Source: Doris montereyensis (lineage: Eukaryota; Mollusca; Gastropoda; Nudibranchia; Dorididae). Taken from it: DNA of 64,000 nt. The stretch covers positions 134,501 to 198,500 of the forward strand of contig JAXRKP010000365.1 of NCBI GenBank assembly GCA_037039925.1, written 5' to 3'. This document shows positions 1 through 32,150 of the stretch, piece after piece (positions within the stretch are counted from its first letter, which is position 1; each line of letters opens with the position of its first letter). The notes beneath the pieces are model-generated. The model made no database searches and had not been told where the DNA came from. It worked only from the letters and a program-made list of their open reading frames with translations. Made by a program: the position numbers and the translations under genes.

Positions 1-2
1 CA

Positions 3-700
3 GATCAAGTTTATCCAGAAATGATTAAAAGCCAAGGGAAAGAGGCAGACAAACTACTACATGCAATATGCCAACAAGCATGGAAGTCCAAACAGATGGC
101 AGACGACTGGAAAAAAAGTAGGTATGTGATAGCTCAAACAAGTAAATGTATGAATGCTTTCATTTGCCGATGATTTAGTTCTGTTTGGAAAATCAGAAAA
201 TGACCTTCAGTCGAATATCAACATTATGAACAATGAATTAAATAAAAGAAGAATGAGAGTAAATGCAAAGAAAACCAAAACAATGCTAGTTACTAAGGAA
301 GCTAAAACACAAAATCTTAAATTGGCCAGGGAGAATTTGGAACAAGTTCACTGCTACAATTACCTAGGAGTAATGATTAACTCAGAGGAAAACTAAGAGA
401 AGAAATCAGCCAGAGAATCAAACAAATTAATTGAGATGGTTTGGGCCTGTTTAACAATAGAATAGCTAAATCAGTATACAGTGCTAAAGCCCAAGATAAA
501 AGACCTCAGAGAAATTGGGAAGAAGATATAAAGAGGCATTGAAGAATAGAAATTTAACATTTTTGGAAGGAAACAGAAAATGCGAGGAAAGGCCATCCTG
601 GAGAAAGATCATTTCGGGTATCTGAACCCATACACCGAAAGGTAAAATGGGGACTGATAAAGAAAGAAAGAAAGGGAATGTTCTTTCATTATCATGATAA
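3..700 (+). mobile_element. RTE-like non-LTR retrotransposon remnant (reverse transcriptase, internally deleted)
   Basis: Bases 3-120 encode an RT N-terminal stretch (DQVYPEMIKSQGKEADKLLH, then AWKSKQMADDWKKS). At about 158 the sequence jumps to the catalytic-site region, SFADDLVLFGKSENDLQSN, with the FADD aspartates, and continues to YNYLGVMIN. The RT centre is missing. Beyond 420 the C-terminal region (RWFG...AKSVYSAKAQ) is frameshifted, and the 3' end carries the tcctggagaaagatcat block shared with copies at 28.7, 44.8, 48.0 and 52.3 kb. Not functional. Confidence 0.8.
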
Positions 701-1296
701 ATTGGTCATGAGGGTTTGTATTTGTATTTTGGCATGACTGAGAATGCTACAGTGGTTGAATGCGATTGAGGGCAGAAGAGATTGAGATGATATTTGATAT
801 GCTGTGGAAATCCTCTTCTGCGGAAGAATTCTCCCATTCTCTCGGCCTTTTCTGCAAAGTCTATGTCATCCTGACAAAGACGATACAAATGCAGAATTTA
901 GGGAAAAAAAGGGGAAGAAATCATGCAAGAGAAGAGGGGTGAAACTGAATACGGATGGTAACTGTGGCTGACAGTTTCTTTGTAATTAATGTACTAAATA
1001 GAGGTGGTGATTGAGCCATTGAACAAGACCTCTCTGATGTCCAGATTTGTCACTTCTGATGTGAATATTTGAAAGGTTGGATTGAAAATTGGGCAAACTT
1101 GATGTAATCTTGAAGTTAGTCCTTGGTCATAGAGCCAACAACCTATGCCGTCGTCGCTGTACCTAAAAATAAAGCAGTGAAGTACTCAACTTTCCTGTTT
1201 CTCACCCAACACATTCGCTCGGTGTCACAAGTTCTAAAAACTGCACAGTCTACCTCTGCCTCTCTTCTCGTTGACCTTACCTGTAAGTAAAGCTCG

Positions 1297-1532
<236 letters not shown>

Positions 1533-1639
1533 GCCATCACCAGGACGTCTTCGTTGACTATCTTTTCTCTCCACGACATGTTTAGCATTCTACGTATAAA
1601 CCACCTTTCTGGAGCCTCAATTCGCTTCTCTATCTCTTT

Positions 1640-1840
1640 ATTTATTTACAGCACTCGTAGTCATAAAGAAGAACTGACCAAACGTACGCCTTCAGAACAC
1701 GAATCTTAGCATCCATATGTACATTTCTGTTTTTTATTACAGGCTTCATTCTATTATAGGTCTCTTTAGCTATTGCAATACATCTGTCTATTTTGACTAT
1801 ACAATTTCCGTATGATGTAATGTTGCATCCCAATTATTTG
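1640..1840 (-). mobile_element. Non-LTR reverse transcriptase C-terminal fragment
   Basis: The minus strand encodes RCIAIAKETYNRMKPVIKNR followed by KIRVLKAYVWSVLLYDYE, the typical region between the RT thumb and the C-terminal domain in non-LTR elements. It probably belongs to the same family as the 12.06-12.39 kb fragment, which covers the next segment. Truncated at both ends. Confidence 0.6.
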
Positions 1841-1976
1841 AAGTTCTCTACGTGATTATCTCATAATATGACAATGACCCCTATCCTGTAGTCATTTTAA
1901 ACTTCAACTTTAATAATAACATTTAAAAAAAGAAAGAGGTTGTCTCATAAATTAATTACATTGTCATGTATACAAA

Positions 1977-2280
1977 AATGGCGTCGGGGCCGAGTGGTTA
2001 GGTTGCCGGACTGAGTATTATGAGGTCCTGGGTTCAAATCCTTGCAAAGCTAGGCCAGACGTTATGTTCCTTGGGAAAGACATTTAACATGCATTTCCCC
2101 CACTCAACCCATATGAAAATGGGTACAAGCACTAGCTTGTGAGTAAAAAACTGCGTCGGACTAGTGTCCTGTCCAGGAGGTGATTATTATCATCACCTGT
2201 TCCACTTCAAGCTATTGAAACCGGGGTAAGCTCTGGCTCTATAGACCGTAACAGCTTTGAAAGAACTTTATAAAGAAAGA
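1977..2280 (+). mobile_element. tRNA-derived SINE family 1, copy 1
   Basis: The head reads GGCCGAGTGGTTAGG (A-box-like) with GGGTTCAAATCC (B-box-like) about 40 bp later, as in tRNA-Leu/Ser-type SINEs. The body has cactagcttg...gtgtcctgtcc...ggtgattattat and the tail acttcaagctattgaaaccg. Eight copies are recognisable in the window. Confidence 0.8.
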
Positions 2281-2555
2281 GGAAACTGACTCTTTGTCAA
2301 AGCCTTACAAAATTATGCTCCTCGGTCAAAGATTATTGAAACTTGTCAAACTGATGACCTCATATCCGCCTTCGCTTAGATTTAATACGTCATCATGTAG
2401 GTTAATCCCATTGGGTAAATCGCCAAGTTTTTTTGTCATCTGTGTAAGTAAGACTAAAATGTTTCTTTGGAGATTAAAACAAAGACTTAATGAATTGTTT
2501 TCAAAGACTTTATATTATAAGGAATAATATTTACTAATGTTAACAAAAGTAAAGT

Positions 2556-2870
2556 GTGAGGACTCTGGTGGTAGAGTGGTTAGGCTGCCGGACATGGGAT
2601 CGTGGAGTTCCGAATTCGAATCCTAGTATTAGCAAGCTAGGTCCAACGTTGTGTTACTTGTGAAAGACACATAACACGCACTTTCCCCATTCGACCCAGG
2701 TGCAAAATGGGTACAATCCCTCTAGCTTGGGAGTAATACCTGCGTCAGACTAGCGTCCTGTCCCCGGGGGAGGGGGGAGGGAGGGAGTATTATTATCACC
2801 TGTTCCGCTTCACGCTATTGGAACCGGCCATACAATATGGGTCAGGAGGAACTTAATGTTTTCTTTATAT
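2556..2870 (+). mobile_element. SINE family 1, copy 2
   Basis: GTAGAGTGGTTAGGCTGCCGG head, degenerate B box (gaattcgaatcc), conserved ctagcttggg...tcctgtcc...tattattatcacctgttccg body. A G-rich expansion follows the tcctgtccc block. Confidence 0.75.
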
Positions 2871-3206
2871 TTCAAAAACAATGATCAAAAGTTAATCATA
2901 GAGTGAACCATGAGCAAAGCATGAAAGCACGTCAATCGCAATACCTCCGACAGAACCTCAAGGAAATCAAAGTCTTTGAACGTTGTTTTTTTTTTGGGTA
3001 GGGGGGGGCAGGGGGTGGACTTCATTTACTTTAGAACTCTGAATTCGTCTGTTTGTTTAATTGAAATGACTTGATCGCAGGGTGAATTCAGAGGAAACAG
3101 CAAGATGACAAACGTGCGACAGAATGAAAGGAAGAAGAAGGATCTACCACGAGCGTTCGCCAATCACTCAGAGAACTGCTGAACACTCCAATTGGCATTT
3201 GGTTTT

Positions 3207-3548
3207 GGCATGGGGCACTCGGTAATCCAGAGACAAGGTGTCAGACTCTCAACCAAAGGTCATGGATTCAAACCCTGGCAGGTTGAACAGTTTTCTTGAT
3301 TTTTTTTATTTTACGAAAAAAACCTACCACCCCCCCCCCCCCCTGATCCAGGTAGGTGGATCAACACCTAATCTCATCGTCGATGGACGATGAAAAGGAG
3401 GTCCCGTGTGCATATCACAACATGTTACACTCTATACACGTTAAAAATCCCTTGGCTGTTCCCAGGGCAGTAGGAGCAACATTTGTTTATAGTGCCTCCA
3501 AAATCCCCGATATTGCTTTAGTAGTGGACGTGGGTAAAATTAATATTA
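3207..3548 (+). mobile_element. tRNA-derived SINE family 2, copy 1
   Basis: Head gcactcggtaatccagagac (A-box region) and atggattcaaaccc (B box), then a C-rich spacer, ggtaggtggatcaacacc, aaggaggtcccgtgtgc, acgttaaaaatccc and a tail ending in ttagtagtggacgtgggtaa. Nine full or partial copies are recognisable in the window. Confidence 0.75.
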
Positions 3549-4384
3549 ACAAATCAACGAGTTTGGTATTACGTTGCCTCCTCAAACCGTGTATCATTAA
3601 CGTTTGACAGCAATGCAATGTTGCATGCTCAAACCGCACTTTGGCGTTTAACTAGACACAAGACATCTCAATATGAGAACATTTTTAATCAATATTAATA
3701 CCCCATAAGAAATAATGAAAGTCAAAGAAGTAAATAATAGGCAATGGGAGAGTATAGGCTTAATGAAGCCATCTTCAAGTTCAAATTGAAAACTCGTGAA
3801 TTTAAGCTTACGCACTGTTTTATGTAGGTAGGATCACCTGTTTGTCACTCCTGTAAAACTGTTATTTTACAATACCTTATAGCATACTTTAGTAGAGTAA
3901 TATAATGTGGTTGATTCTTGATAATAATTTTAGTCTGGAATTGATATGTGTAGATTAATTATGTGAAATTCAAATTCACAACTTTTTGTACATCTATGTT
4001 TGTAGGAAGTTGACATTTTATCACCGGTGCTTTTAAACACTTTACAGAACTAAATCTTTAATAATTGTACCAATATTTTACAGTATGGCATATAATTAAG
4101 ATATTTAATGATTTAAAAGAACAACAACAACAACAACTGTCAAACACTCCACACAGCCGACAGACAATAGGTAACGGCGAAACCTTGAGATCAGCATTTA
4201 TGATGAATAGGGAAAACCAGACAGTCAGTCAAAAACAGCGCGCTTCAAGGCATAACGACGTGCAGTACACATAACAGACATGTCTTAATGAATGACCAGT
4301 CTCACTGTTAGTAGTTTTACCTTTTTAATTTGTTTTTAAAATTCACGGAAAGAACATCGTACTGATGATTTTGAATAGCCAAAT

Positions 4385-4700
4385 AATTCAGCAATAAGAA
4401 CTAATAAAAAAAACAACAACCCCAAATCAAATACAAAATCTGACTATTACCCCCTTTAAAAAAATGAAACATTAAAAAACCCAAAACAATAACAAACAAT
4501 CACAACGCAACCAAAAACCCCATTGCAAACTACCAACAAGCAACAAAAACACATCGTGAACCATTTAATTCTCTTCCCTTCCTCGACCAACCCCACCCCG
4601 TCCCCAAATAAAATTCCAAGAAATCATAAAAAAACCCACCAGGCACCACCCCCTCTCCCAACAGCCGCAACATAACACTCTAACACCACTACATGAATCT
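4385..4700. other. G-poor, A/C-rich tract without a recognised feature
   Basis: For about 300 bp the + strand is mostly A and C with very few G. No ORF or repeat relation recognised. The rest of 3660-5330 shows ordinary AT-rich sequence only. Confidence 0.6.
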
Positions 4701-5339
4701 CCATATCCCTAAGCCTATGCTATTTAGTACTAATAGTACTTATGATAGATAAAGTGGTTCATCCTATCTCATCACGCTGCCAATTATTCATCAATGAAAA
4801 CGAAACAAACAAATAAGAATGAATGCTTTTGGAATGTAATGTTGTATTTATTGTTACCGTCAACAATGATAAAAAAGGAAGAAAAGATCGACCACTGTCT
4901 CAACAAAACAATATCGCGAGGCGTTTTACTGTCGTCAAATTAACATGATTTACCTTCGATGTTTTATGCTGTTTCCAATCAAATTAAAGGTTAACAGTTT
5001 CATTTTAGGATAAAGAAGGGAAAGACAACTAAAATGACGGGAAAAACCCAAAACAAAACATAAATGCATGGACAAACTCCGACTCTGATACATGTATGAT
5101 ATGGGGTCCCGTCAGCAACAAATTAATGAAGAAAGATAGACAAAAATTTATCGATTTTCCGTAAACTCTCGAATATCAATCGGCGTATAACGGCACGAGT
5201 AGGCGATACTATAGAATAGGACTATTTTTGTGGAAAATAGTTGAAGTATCGATTCTTGTCGAATTGTATGTTTGGTCCAGCGGAGTAGCTGAGTACTCTC
5301 TTATAAAGTCAACTGCATCAGAGTGACAATTTCTGAACT

Positions 5340-5625
5340 TTGATTTGATTTACCTCTAAGATGATGTCGGGGCTTTTGGGTAGGATTTTAAATCTTGCCC
5401 TGACTTCCTTGTAGACAACCAATGGGTCTTCACCGCTCACAGAATGTTATGATCTGCACATGGGACCTACTTTTTATCGTTCGTCTCCTATAGTACTTGG
5501 TGTCGATCTATCTACCTGGATTCGGGGGTGGGGGTGGGGCTGATTTTACTCGAACCCACGACCTTTGGGTTGAAAGACCAACACCTTGCCTCTGTACTGA
5601 CTGAGCCCCCCCCCTCCCCCAAGAA
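5340..5625 (-). mobile_element. SINE family 2, copy 2
   Basis: Antisense copy: ggggcttttgggtaggattt, tctgcacatgggacctac, tcgatctatctacctgg, then the tRNA-like head cgaacccacgacctttgg and ccttgcctctgtactgac. Confidence 0.72.
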
Positions 5626-6079
5626 TTGCAAGCAGAAGGAAACGGTGGAGGAGAGGATCGAAAATAACGTACAAAAACAATCGCTTTATAACATATATTA
5701 TGCATGAAGTTATATACCTTCAGCATGACGAGCAGGTAAGGGTTGAGCGGTGAAAGAATTTAAAGTTTCTTCCCAAAATAAATAATTAAAGGTTGAGTGA
5801 GGACGCAGACACGGAAGGCAACGCAAGACCTAGTCCGATATCATCAAAGAATGGACAGGGTTGACCTTCCCGGACTGAGGGCATAAGAAGCCAACAGGCG
5901 GTTCTGCGGTCCCCTCAACGACTGACATAGTCATGGGACTGAAGTGGGGTACTCATTGCCGTCTATCCTTTTGACTTCATTCAGATGGTACTCCTTTTGG
6001 TGTCTCGTTTTGTCTTGCTTTTCTTCTGTTGTGCTTTTGTTTTGCTTATCATAGTTTGATCCCATCCCAAATATTCTAT

Positions 6080-6193
6080 TTACACACACACACACACACA
6101 CTCTCCCCACCCTCCCTCCCCTTTCTATCTCTCCCTCCCTTTTTCTCTATGTATCTCTATCTGTCTCTCTTTTTCTCTGTCTCTCTCTCTGTC

Positions 6194-6268
<75 letters not shown>
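6080..6268. repeat. (CA)n then (CT)n microsatellite
   Basis: Short (CA)n at 6082-6100, C/T-rich transition, then (CT)n 6195-6262. Frames on both strands here are repeat translations. Confidence 0.93.
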
Positions 6269-6269
<1 letters not shown>

Positions 6270-6599
6270 CCAGCGGCACCCACTGTATTGTCGGAGATAC
6301 CAAAGGTCTTTGGGGATACCCAATCGTTAAAAGAAAAGACCATCCTGATGAGGTGCCTTTCCCTACAAGAAACTAATGCGATCTGAAGCACCATAAGAGA
6401 TTTGAGTCATGGATACTTTGTAATCGATACTACTGTAGCCGACCTCTTAGTTGTCATACTTGTCCAATGAAAGTCAGGAAAAATGGCCGCTCTCTGTTGA
6501 TGCAGACAGACTGATTGGGTAGGTCCTTACGTGTACATTGTACTTACACCTGTATTGATAGGAATATGCTATATGTTTTGTCTTTAGGTATACATTAAG

Positions 6600-6960
6600 A
6601 TTTTATAGATATAGATATATAGATCTAAATCTAGATCTAGTTCTATATTTATATATTAAATTTTATATCCTAGGTTAGCACTGTAGGGTCAACCAGAAAG
6701 GAGAAATAAATCGTCGATACATTTCACATTCACTTTCTTCAATGTTTATATCTAGAATCTAGAACTAGATCTAGGGAGAATCTATAATATAGAGTCTCAT
6801 TTGACAAGTATGACGAGGTTGGTCTATAGATCTAGAAAAGACCTAGATCATTAGATAGAGAAGATCTAGATATAAAATCTAGTCCATCTTGAATCTCTAG
6901 ATCAGTAGCAGTTGTTCTCTGAACCTAGTAGATCTAGATCTAGGTTTGAGTATCAGATCA
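6600..6960. repeat. TAGATCTAGA-rich low-complexity region
   Basis: Scattered overlapping palindromes of the agatctagatct type within AT-rich sequence, about ten occurrences in 360 bp. Confidence 0.7.
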
Positions 6961-7364
6961 GGTGTTAGGTGAATCAGTAGATTTCAGTGGAGGTCAAGGC
7001 ATAATAATGTGTGCATGTGTTCGATCTTTGAATGCTCTAGAAACTCAGGGTAGACTGACCTCTTACCTGTTGCCTGCAGGCCTATCCTTAATTTCATTGG
7101 CTGAATAGCCATTGCTGTATTTTTTGTAACCCGTGTGGGACAGGGATGGGGATTTCTGTTTTTTTGGCACAGTTCCTCCGTGTTTTTGTCTCATTTTTAT
7201 ACACTCACAAGCACCAACCGTCCGGGAAAACATAGGGTGTCTAAACGGATGTCCCAAACAGAGAGAGAGAGAGAGTCATTACGGTATCATTTATCGCATT
7301 TAATGAGAGAGACAGAGGGAAAAGGAAGGAGAGAGATTGAAATTAGTAATACTGGTGTGAAATA

Positions 7365-9020
7365 TGACAATAAGTGACAACTCCACTAATAAAGACAGAG
7401 CAAACACGTGGACGTTGGTATAACCCCTTCGTTTTAGAATCTAGATCTAAGTAATAGCAATATTAAAAAAAGACAAATAACGTAAACAACAGAGATATGT
7501 GGCAATGTGAACTATCTAAATAGTTGTGAATAATACGAAGGAGCCACAGTGGAGTGAAGTCAAAGGCGAAATATGACACAAGTGACAACTCCACTAATAA
7601 AGACAGAGCAAACACGTGGACGTTCGAACCCTTCGTCAGACAACAAACGAAATATTTAGAATCTAGATCTAAGTAATAGCAATATTAAAAAAGACAAATA
7701 ACGTAAACAACAGAGATATGTGGCAATGTGAACTATCTAAATAGTTGTGAATAATACTACAGTGGAGTGAAGTCAAAGGCGAAATATGACAATAAGTGAC
7801 AACTCCACTAATAAAGACAGAGCAAACACGTGCCCCTTCGTCAGACAACAAACTAGAAATATTTAGAATCTAGATCTAAGTAATAGCAATATTAAAAAAA
7901 GACAAATAACGTAAACAACAGAGATATGTGGCAATGTGAACTATCTAAATAGTTGTGAATAATACGAAGGAGCCACAGTGGAGTGAAGTCAAAGGCGAAA
8001 TATGACAATAAGTGACAACTCCACTAATAAAGACAGAGCAAACACGTACGTTTCAGGTATAACCCTTCGTCAGACAACAAACGAGAAATATTTAGAATCT
8101 AGATCTAAGTAAATAGCAATATTAAAAAGACAAATAACGTAAACAACAGAGATATGTGGCAATGTGAACTATCTAAATAGTTGTGAATAATACGAAGGAG
8201 CTGGAGTGAAGTCAAAGGCGAAATATGACAATAAGTGACAACTCCACTAATAAAAGACCAAACACGTGACGTTTCAGTCAGACAACAAACGAAGAAATAT
8301 TTAGAATCTAGATCTACGTAATAGCAATATTAAAAAAAGACAAATAACGTAAACAACAGAGATATGTGGCAATGTGAACTATCTAAATAGTTGTGAATAA
8401 TACGAAGAGACAGTGGAGTGAAGTCAAAGGCGAAATATGACAATAAGTGACAACTCCACTAATAAAGACAGAGAAACACGTGACGTTTCCAACAAACGAG
8501 AAATATTTAGAATCTAATAGACAAATAACGTAAACAACAGAGATATGTGGCAATGTGAACTATCTAAATATACTGTTAATAACGTCCGGTGTTTGCTCTG
8601 TCTTTATTAGTGGAGTTGTCACTTATTGTCACATTGTCACATATCTCTGTTGTTTAAGTTATTTGTCTTTTTTTAATATTGCTATTACTTAGATCTAGAT
8701 TCTAAATAACCCTTCGTTTGTGTCTGACGAAGGGTTATACCCGAAACGCCACGTGTTTGCTCTGTCTTTATTAGTGGAGTTGTACTTATTGTCATATTTC
8801 GCCTTGACTTCACTCCACTGTGGCTCCTTCAGCCATTCACAACTATTTAGATAGTTCACATTGCCACATATCTCTGTTGTTTACGTTATTTGTCAATATT
8901 GCTATTACTTAGATCTAGATTCTAAATATTCTCGTTTGTTGTCTGAACTGTGCGCTTTTATGTTGTTGTCTTTTTAGTGGAATCATATTTCGCCTTTGAC
9001 TTCGCCCACTGTGGCTCATT
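7365..9020. repeat. Array of a ~210-bp mobile repeat (R2): about 6 direct copies, then about 3 inverted
   Basis: The anchor aactccactaataaagac recurs at about 7380, 7585, 7800, 8015, 8238 and 8450 (+), then appears inverted (ctttattagtggagttg) at about 8600, 8765 and, degenerate, 8970. Each unit also has agaatctagatctaag, acagagatatgtggcaatg and gtataacccttcgtcagac. The turn-around is near 8575-8590. Single copies occur at about 17.7, 42.9 and 52.7 kb, so this is a dispersed element locally amplified. Confidence 0.85.
8724..8747 (+). ncRNA. Hammerhead-ribozyme-like core in repeat R2
   Basis: CTGACGA (8724-8730), a short hairpin GGGTTATACCC, then GAAAC (8743-8747), in the order of the CUGANGA / stem II / GAAA core of hammerhead ribozymes. 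Such cores are known in Penelope-like elements and retrozymes. The predicted cleavage position after a short stem III would be G rather than A, C or U, so self-cleavage in this copy is doubtful. Confidence 0.4.
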
Positions 9021-9236
9021 ACTGGAGTAAGCCTAGAAATAATAGCAGTGGTATCGGTGGTTTACATCTACATACCTTTAACATTCAAGATTTCAAGTTT
9101 AATTGTGCGCTTTTATGTTGTTGTTTTTAGAATTATGCCTCATTTACTATTTTTACGATTGGTTTTGCCTTTTTCAAATCGGTTGGTTAAAGCCCATACA
9201 GACAGGATACTTCTGCCCCGTGCTTATAAGAAAGAC

Positions 9237-9381
<145 letters not shown>

Positions 9382-9809
9382 GCATACATATAAATTCACA
9401 CTCTTACGTATATGGTCTACAATGCAAGATTGCTATACAGCATCCTGATCAACGCAGGCACCTGTAGTATATTGTATTAATATTATGCTACATACAATGC
9501 TACACGTGGGCTACAATACTACATGAGTATTGATATTTTTTTCATGGTCGCATGTTATTACTTTAGGGCTAGTCACATATGCTTGGTAGAAAGTTTCGGG
9601 CTTGACTTGAATTAATGAAGTGAAGCTACTTTGATTTGATCTTTTCTGTTAATATCCGAGACTCAATTCCAACGTGGGTGGACAACGGGGGCTACTGGTA
9701 GGTTATTCATCTTTCATTTTCCTCTTTTATTAATCTTTAATGTTGCTGTATACTTTCACCTGAGATCGATGTATATGTTAGAGGGGGTAGGCTTCAATAA
9801 AACAAACAA

Positions 9810-11318
9810 ACAAGTCCAACTGACGTCCCACGCCCTTTGTGAATCACACCCTTAAAGGGAGATAACTCACACATGTTGACATTAAAAAAAAACTACTGTT
9901 GTTAAGCTTAGATTAGGAGTTTTGATTCCTAGAGTGTTGCATTATAGGTAGCCATTGTTGAGGTAGATAGAGAGAGAGGGAGGTGGAGGGGGGGATGGCA
10001 TACTTGAAGAGAACATTAGGGAATATTGTAGTTGTAGTAAAATGTTCTGGAGGGAAGTAAAGTGACTGCAAAGTAAAATGCCATGGAAGAAAGTGAGTAA
10101 GAAAACATGAAAAATATGGTTGAAATTAGTGACTACGATCATAGAGGATGGAGAATGTTTGGTGAGAAGTGATGGATTTGAATGTAAAGAAATCAAGATA
10201 AACGAAAAGAAGAGATGATTCACTTGTTTTCGTCTGTTCTTGGGTTGTTTTCTTTTATTGGGTTTTTGTGTGTGTGTGTGTTTTGAGTAATTATTTGGCT
10301 AGAGCCTATGTTTTATAGAATCAGAGGATGATTAGTCTGCAAGACTATAATGGCTTAATATACTTTTGAAAAATAAACCCTCAGATATATAGGTAGTTAC
10401 CATACAGGACTCGAACTCCAAACGTTATCTTGCCAGTCCAGCAATGTACTACTACAGGACTATGATGATAGTGATACGGATCTCTTTTGAATTTTGGTGC
10501 TAAAAAGTTGCATGTCTGATAAAATGGGTTTTATTTTTATATTGTGGCCCTCTTCTTTATATTTCATCTACTTGTATTTAAATGCAATGCTCTTACGTAA
10601 TACTATTTTGAAATTTTAAAGGGGCGATTTGTGACGTAGATGTAGGTTTTTTTTTCAGAGCTTGTTCCCATCCCTGTTTATTATTTATGTAAAAGAGGTC
10701 CAAGTTGGTTCGTAATCGACTACGTCTACAAATATTTCATTCATTTACACCTCACTGTTCTTGTTACCACAATTTTTGACTGTAGGTAAGTCAAGGTTAT
10801 TGATTTATAATATGTATACTATATATATCAATTACAAATGTTCGTACATCAGTGTTATATGTGTTTGTGGCTCATAGTGTTTTGTGAGATGGGAGTTGAT
10901 GTGGTTTAAAATGAGATAAGGTCCGCTCAAATCAAAGAAGCTTCACTTCCTAGTTCAAAGCCCTGAACTTTCTACTAAGCTATCAGGAGTATACATAAGA
11001 GCACAAAAGTAATGACAGGTGGCCTTGAAAAAAAAAAGTTTCATCTCTGAAATGTTACAAACAAGAGATTAAAAAAATACAGGATTTTAAAAGAATATTT
11101 GCATTTAGGTATGGATTTATCCAGAAAGGTATTGGAGTGAATTTTGAAAAGTTTGTCGTTTACGTATTTGAATTACAGCAATATTTATAGTATGAATTCA
11201 CTGAAACATTTTTCAATTTTCTATTTATTTCTCATTCCACAGTACTGTGAAAAACAATATAATATATATTTGTAACAGCAAATTCATTTGAAATCAACAC
11301 ATTGACGGGGTCTTGCAG
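9810..11318. other. No gene seen; region upstream of ICA1
   Basis: AT-rich with a short (TG)n at 10267-10280. The ICA1 promoter and any 5'UTR exons should lie in or before this stretch, but I see no TATA box or initiator I could defend. Confidence 0.5.
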
Positions 11319-11348
11319 AGGTCATCTGCCTTGGCGCTTTTCTTCAAA

Positions 11349-31067
<19,719 letters not shown>

Positions 31068-31189
31068 CATGACTGATGCCTAAATTGTGTGGTATATTGC
31101 AGACGTGTGAAAATTTGTTTAAAATCAACTCCCAAGAACGAAGGGCATCGAAAACTCATAAGAAAAAGATTGAGCTGATGTTTATGTGC

Positions 31190-31210
31190 CGGGGGGGGGG
31201 GGGGGGGGGC
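31190..31210. repeat. G homopolymer in the ICA1 3' flank
   Basis: About 19 G in a row some 120 bp after the ICA1 stop codon. Confidence 0.9.
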
Positions 31211-31254
31211 ATGGCATGAAGGAATGGAGCGAAGAAGTGGGTGATTTGTGGAGG

Positions 31255-31378
31255 GTGGCAGAGCGATGCTGTTAGGTCCTACTTCTTTTCTTTCATTCCT
31301 TCACTTATGTTTCCTCTTTTTCCATTCACCCTGAGGTCACCGCTAATGGTGTACTGGGTAAATCTCAATGAATTGAAT
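31255..31378 (+). repeat. Dispersed repeat R3, in or after the ICA1 3'UTR
   Basis: gcagagcgatgctgttagg, acttatgtttcctcttt, attcaccctgaggtcaccgc, gtgtactgggtaaatctcaa. If ICA1 uses the 32145 poly(A) signal, this copy lies in its 3'UTR. Confidence 0.68.
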
Positions 31379-32144
31379 CTGATTTGATTGGGTGGGGGGG
31401 GGGGAGAGAACTACAGACAAGCTCAATTGGTGGAAATTAGCTTTGACTGGATTGTTGTGCTCTTAAAGCTTTATATTGTGCTATTGTTACAAAGAGGTCC
31501 TAAGACTTGTTTTTTAAAAGATATGTTGAGGGGTTCATCTTTCTTTACTGATGCATCTGAAAAAAAGAAGAAAAAAAGAAAAGATCTCCTTGACGTATGA
31601 AAGGGTAAGAAACTAAAACTGCATATGCATTGGAAAAAAAAGGAAAAAAAAAAAAAAGGAGGAAGAGATCTCCTTGACGTATGAAAGGGTAAGAAACTAA
31701 AGCTGCTATTGTTGGAGCCGTTGCATTTTTTTTGTTTTCTGGGACAAATTACTACCTTGTAGACACCTACCTCCTTTGAGATGGTTTAATCAGGTTGGAT
31801 TGACAAACGTTTAATGAAATTTCAATGGGAGGGAGTTCTTTTTGTGAGATTTGTATATCATTGTAATGTCCTTTCCTCTTGCAATTATTATCCATTGTTT
31901 TTGCATTGAATTTCACCATAACCTATATTCATGTTCCATTGGCTCTCAACCACTGCGTTTCTGTATTTAAACGTTTGGCATTCCTTTTTGATGATGTTTT
32001 ATGTCTGATCTGACGGAGGTGGGGGAACTCTCTCTCTCTTTCAGGTCAAAGTCCCAAGTTAGCTGGATATGATTATTTTTCTTGTGTTGATGTACATTTG
32101 AAGTAAAAAATTGTTCCAACTATTACGAGTTCTTCAGCAAAGGA

Positions 32145-32150
32145 AATAAA
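32145..32150 (+). terminator. Candidate ICA1 polyadenylation signal
   Basis: AATAAA about 1.08 kb after the ICA1 stop, followed by T/G-rich sequence. It is the first canonical hexamer I saw downstream. Another, at about 34759, would give a much longer 3'UTR. There is no transcript evidence. Confidence 0.3.
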
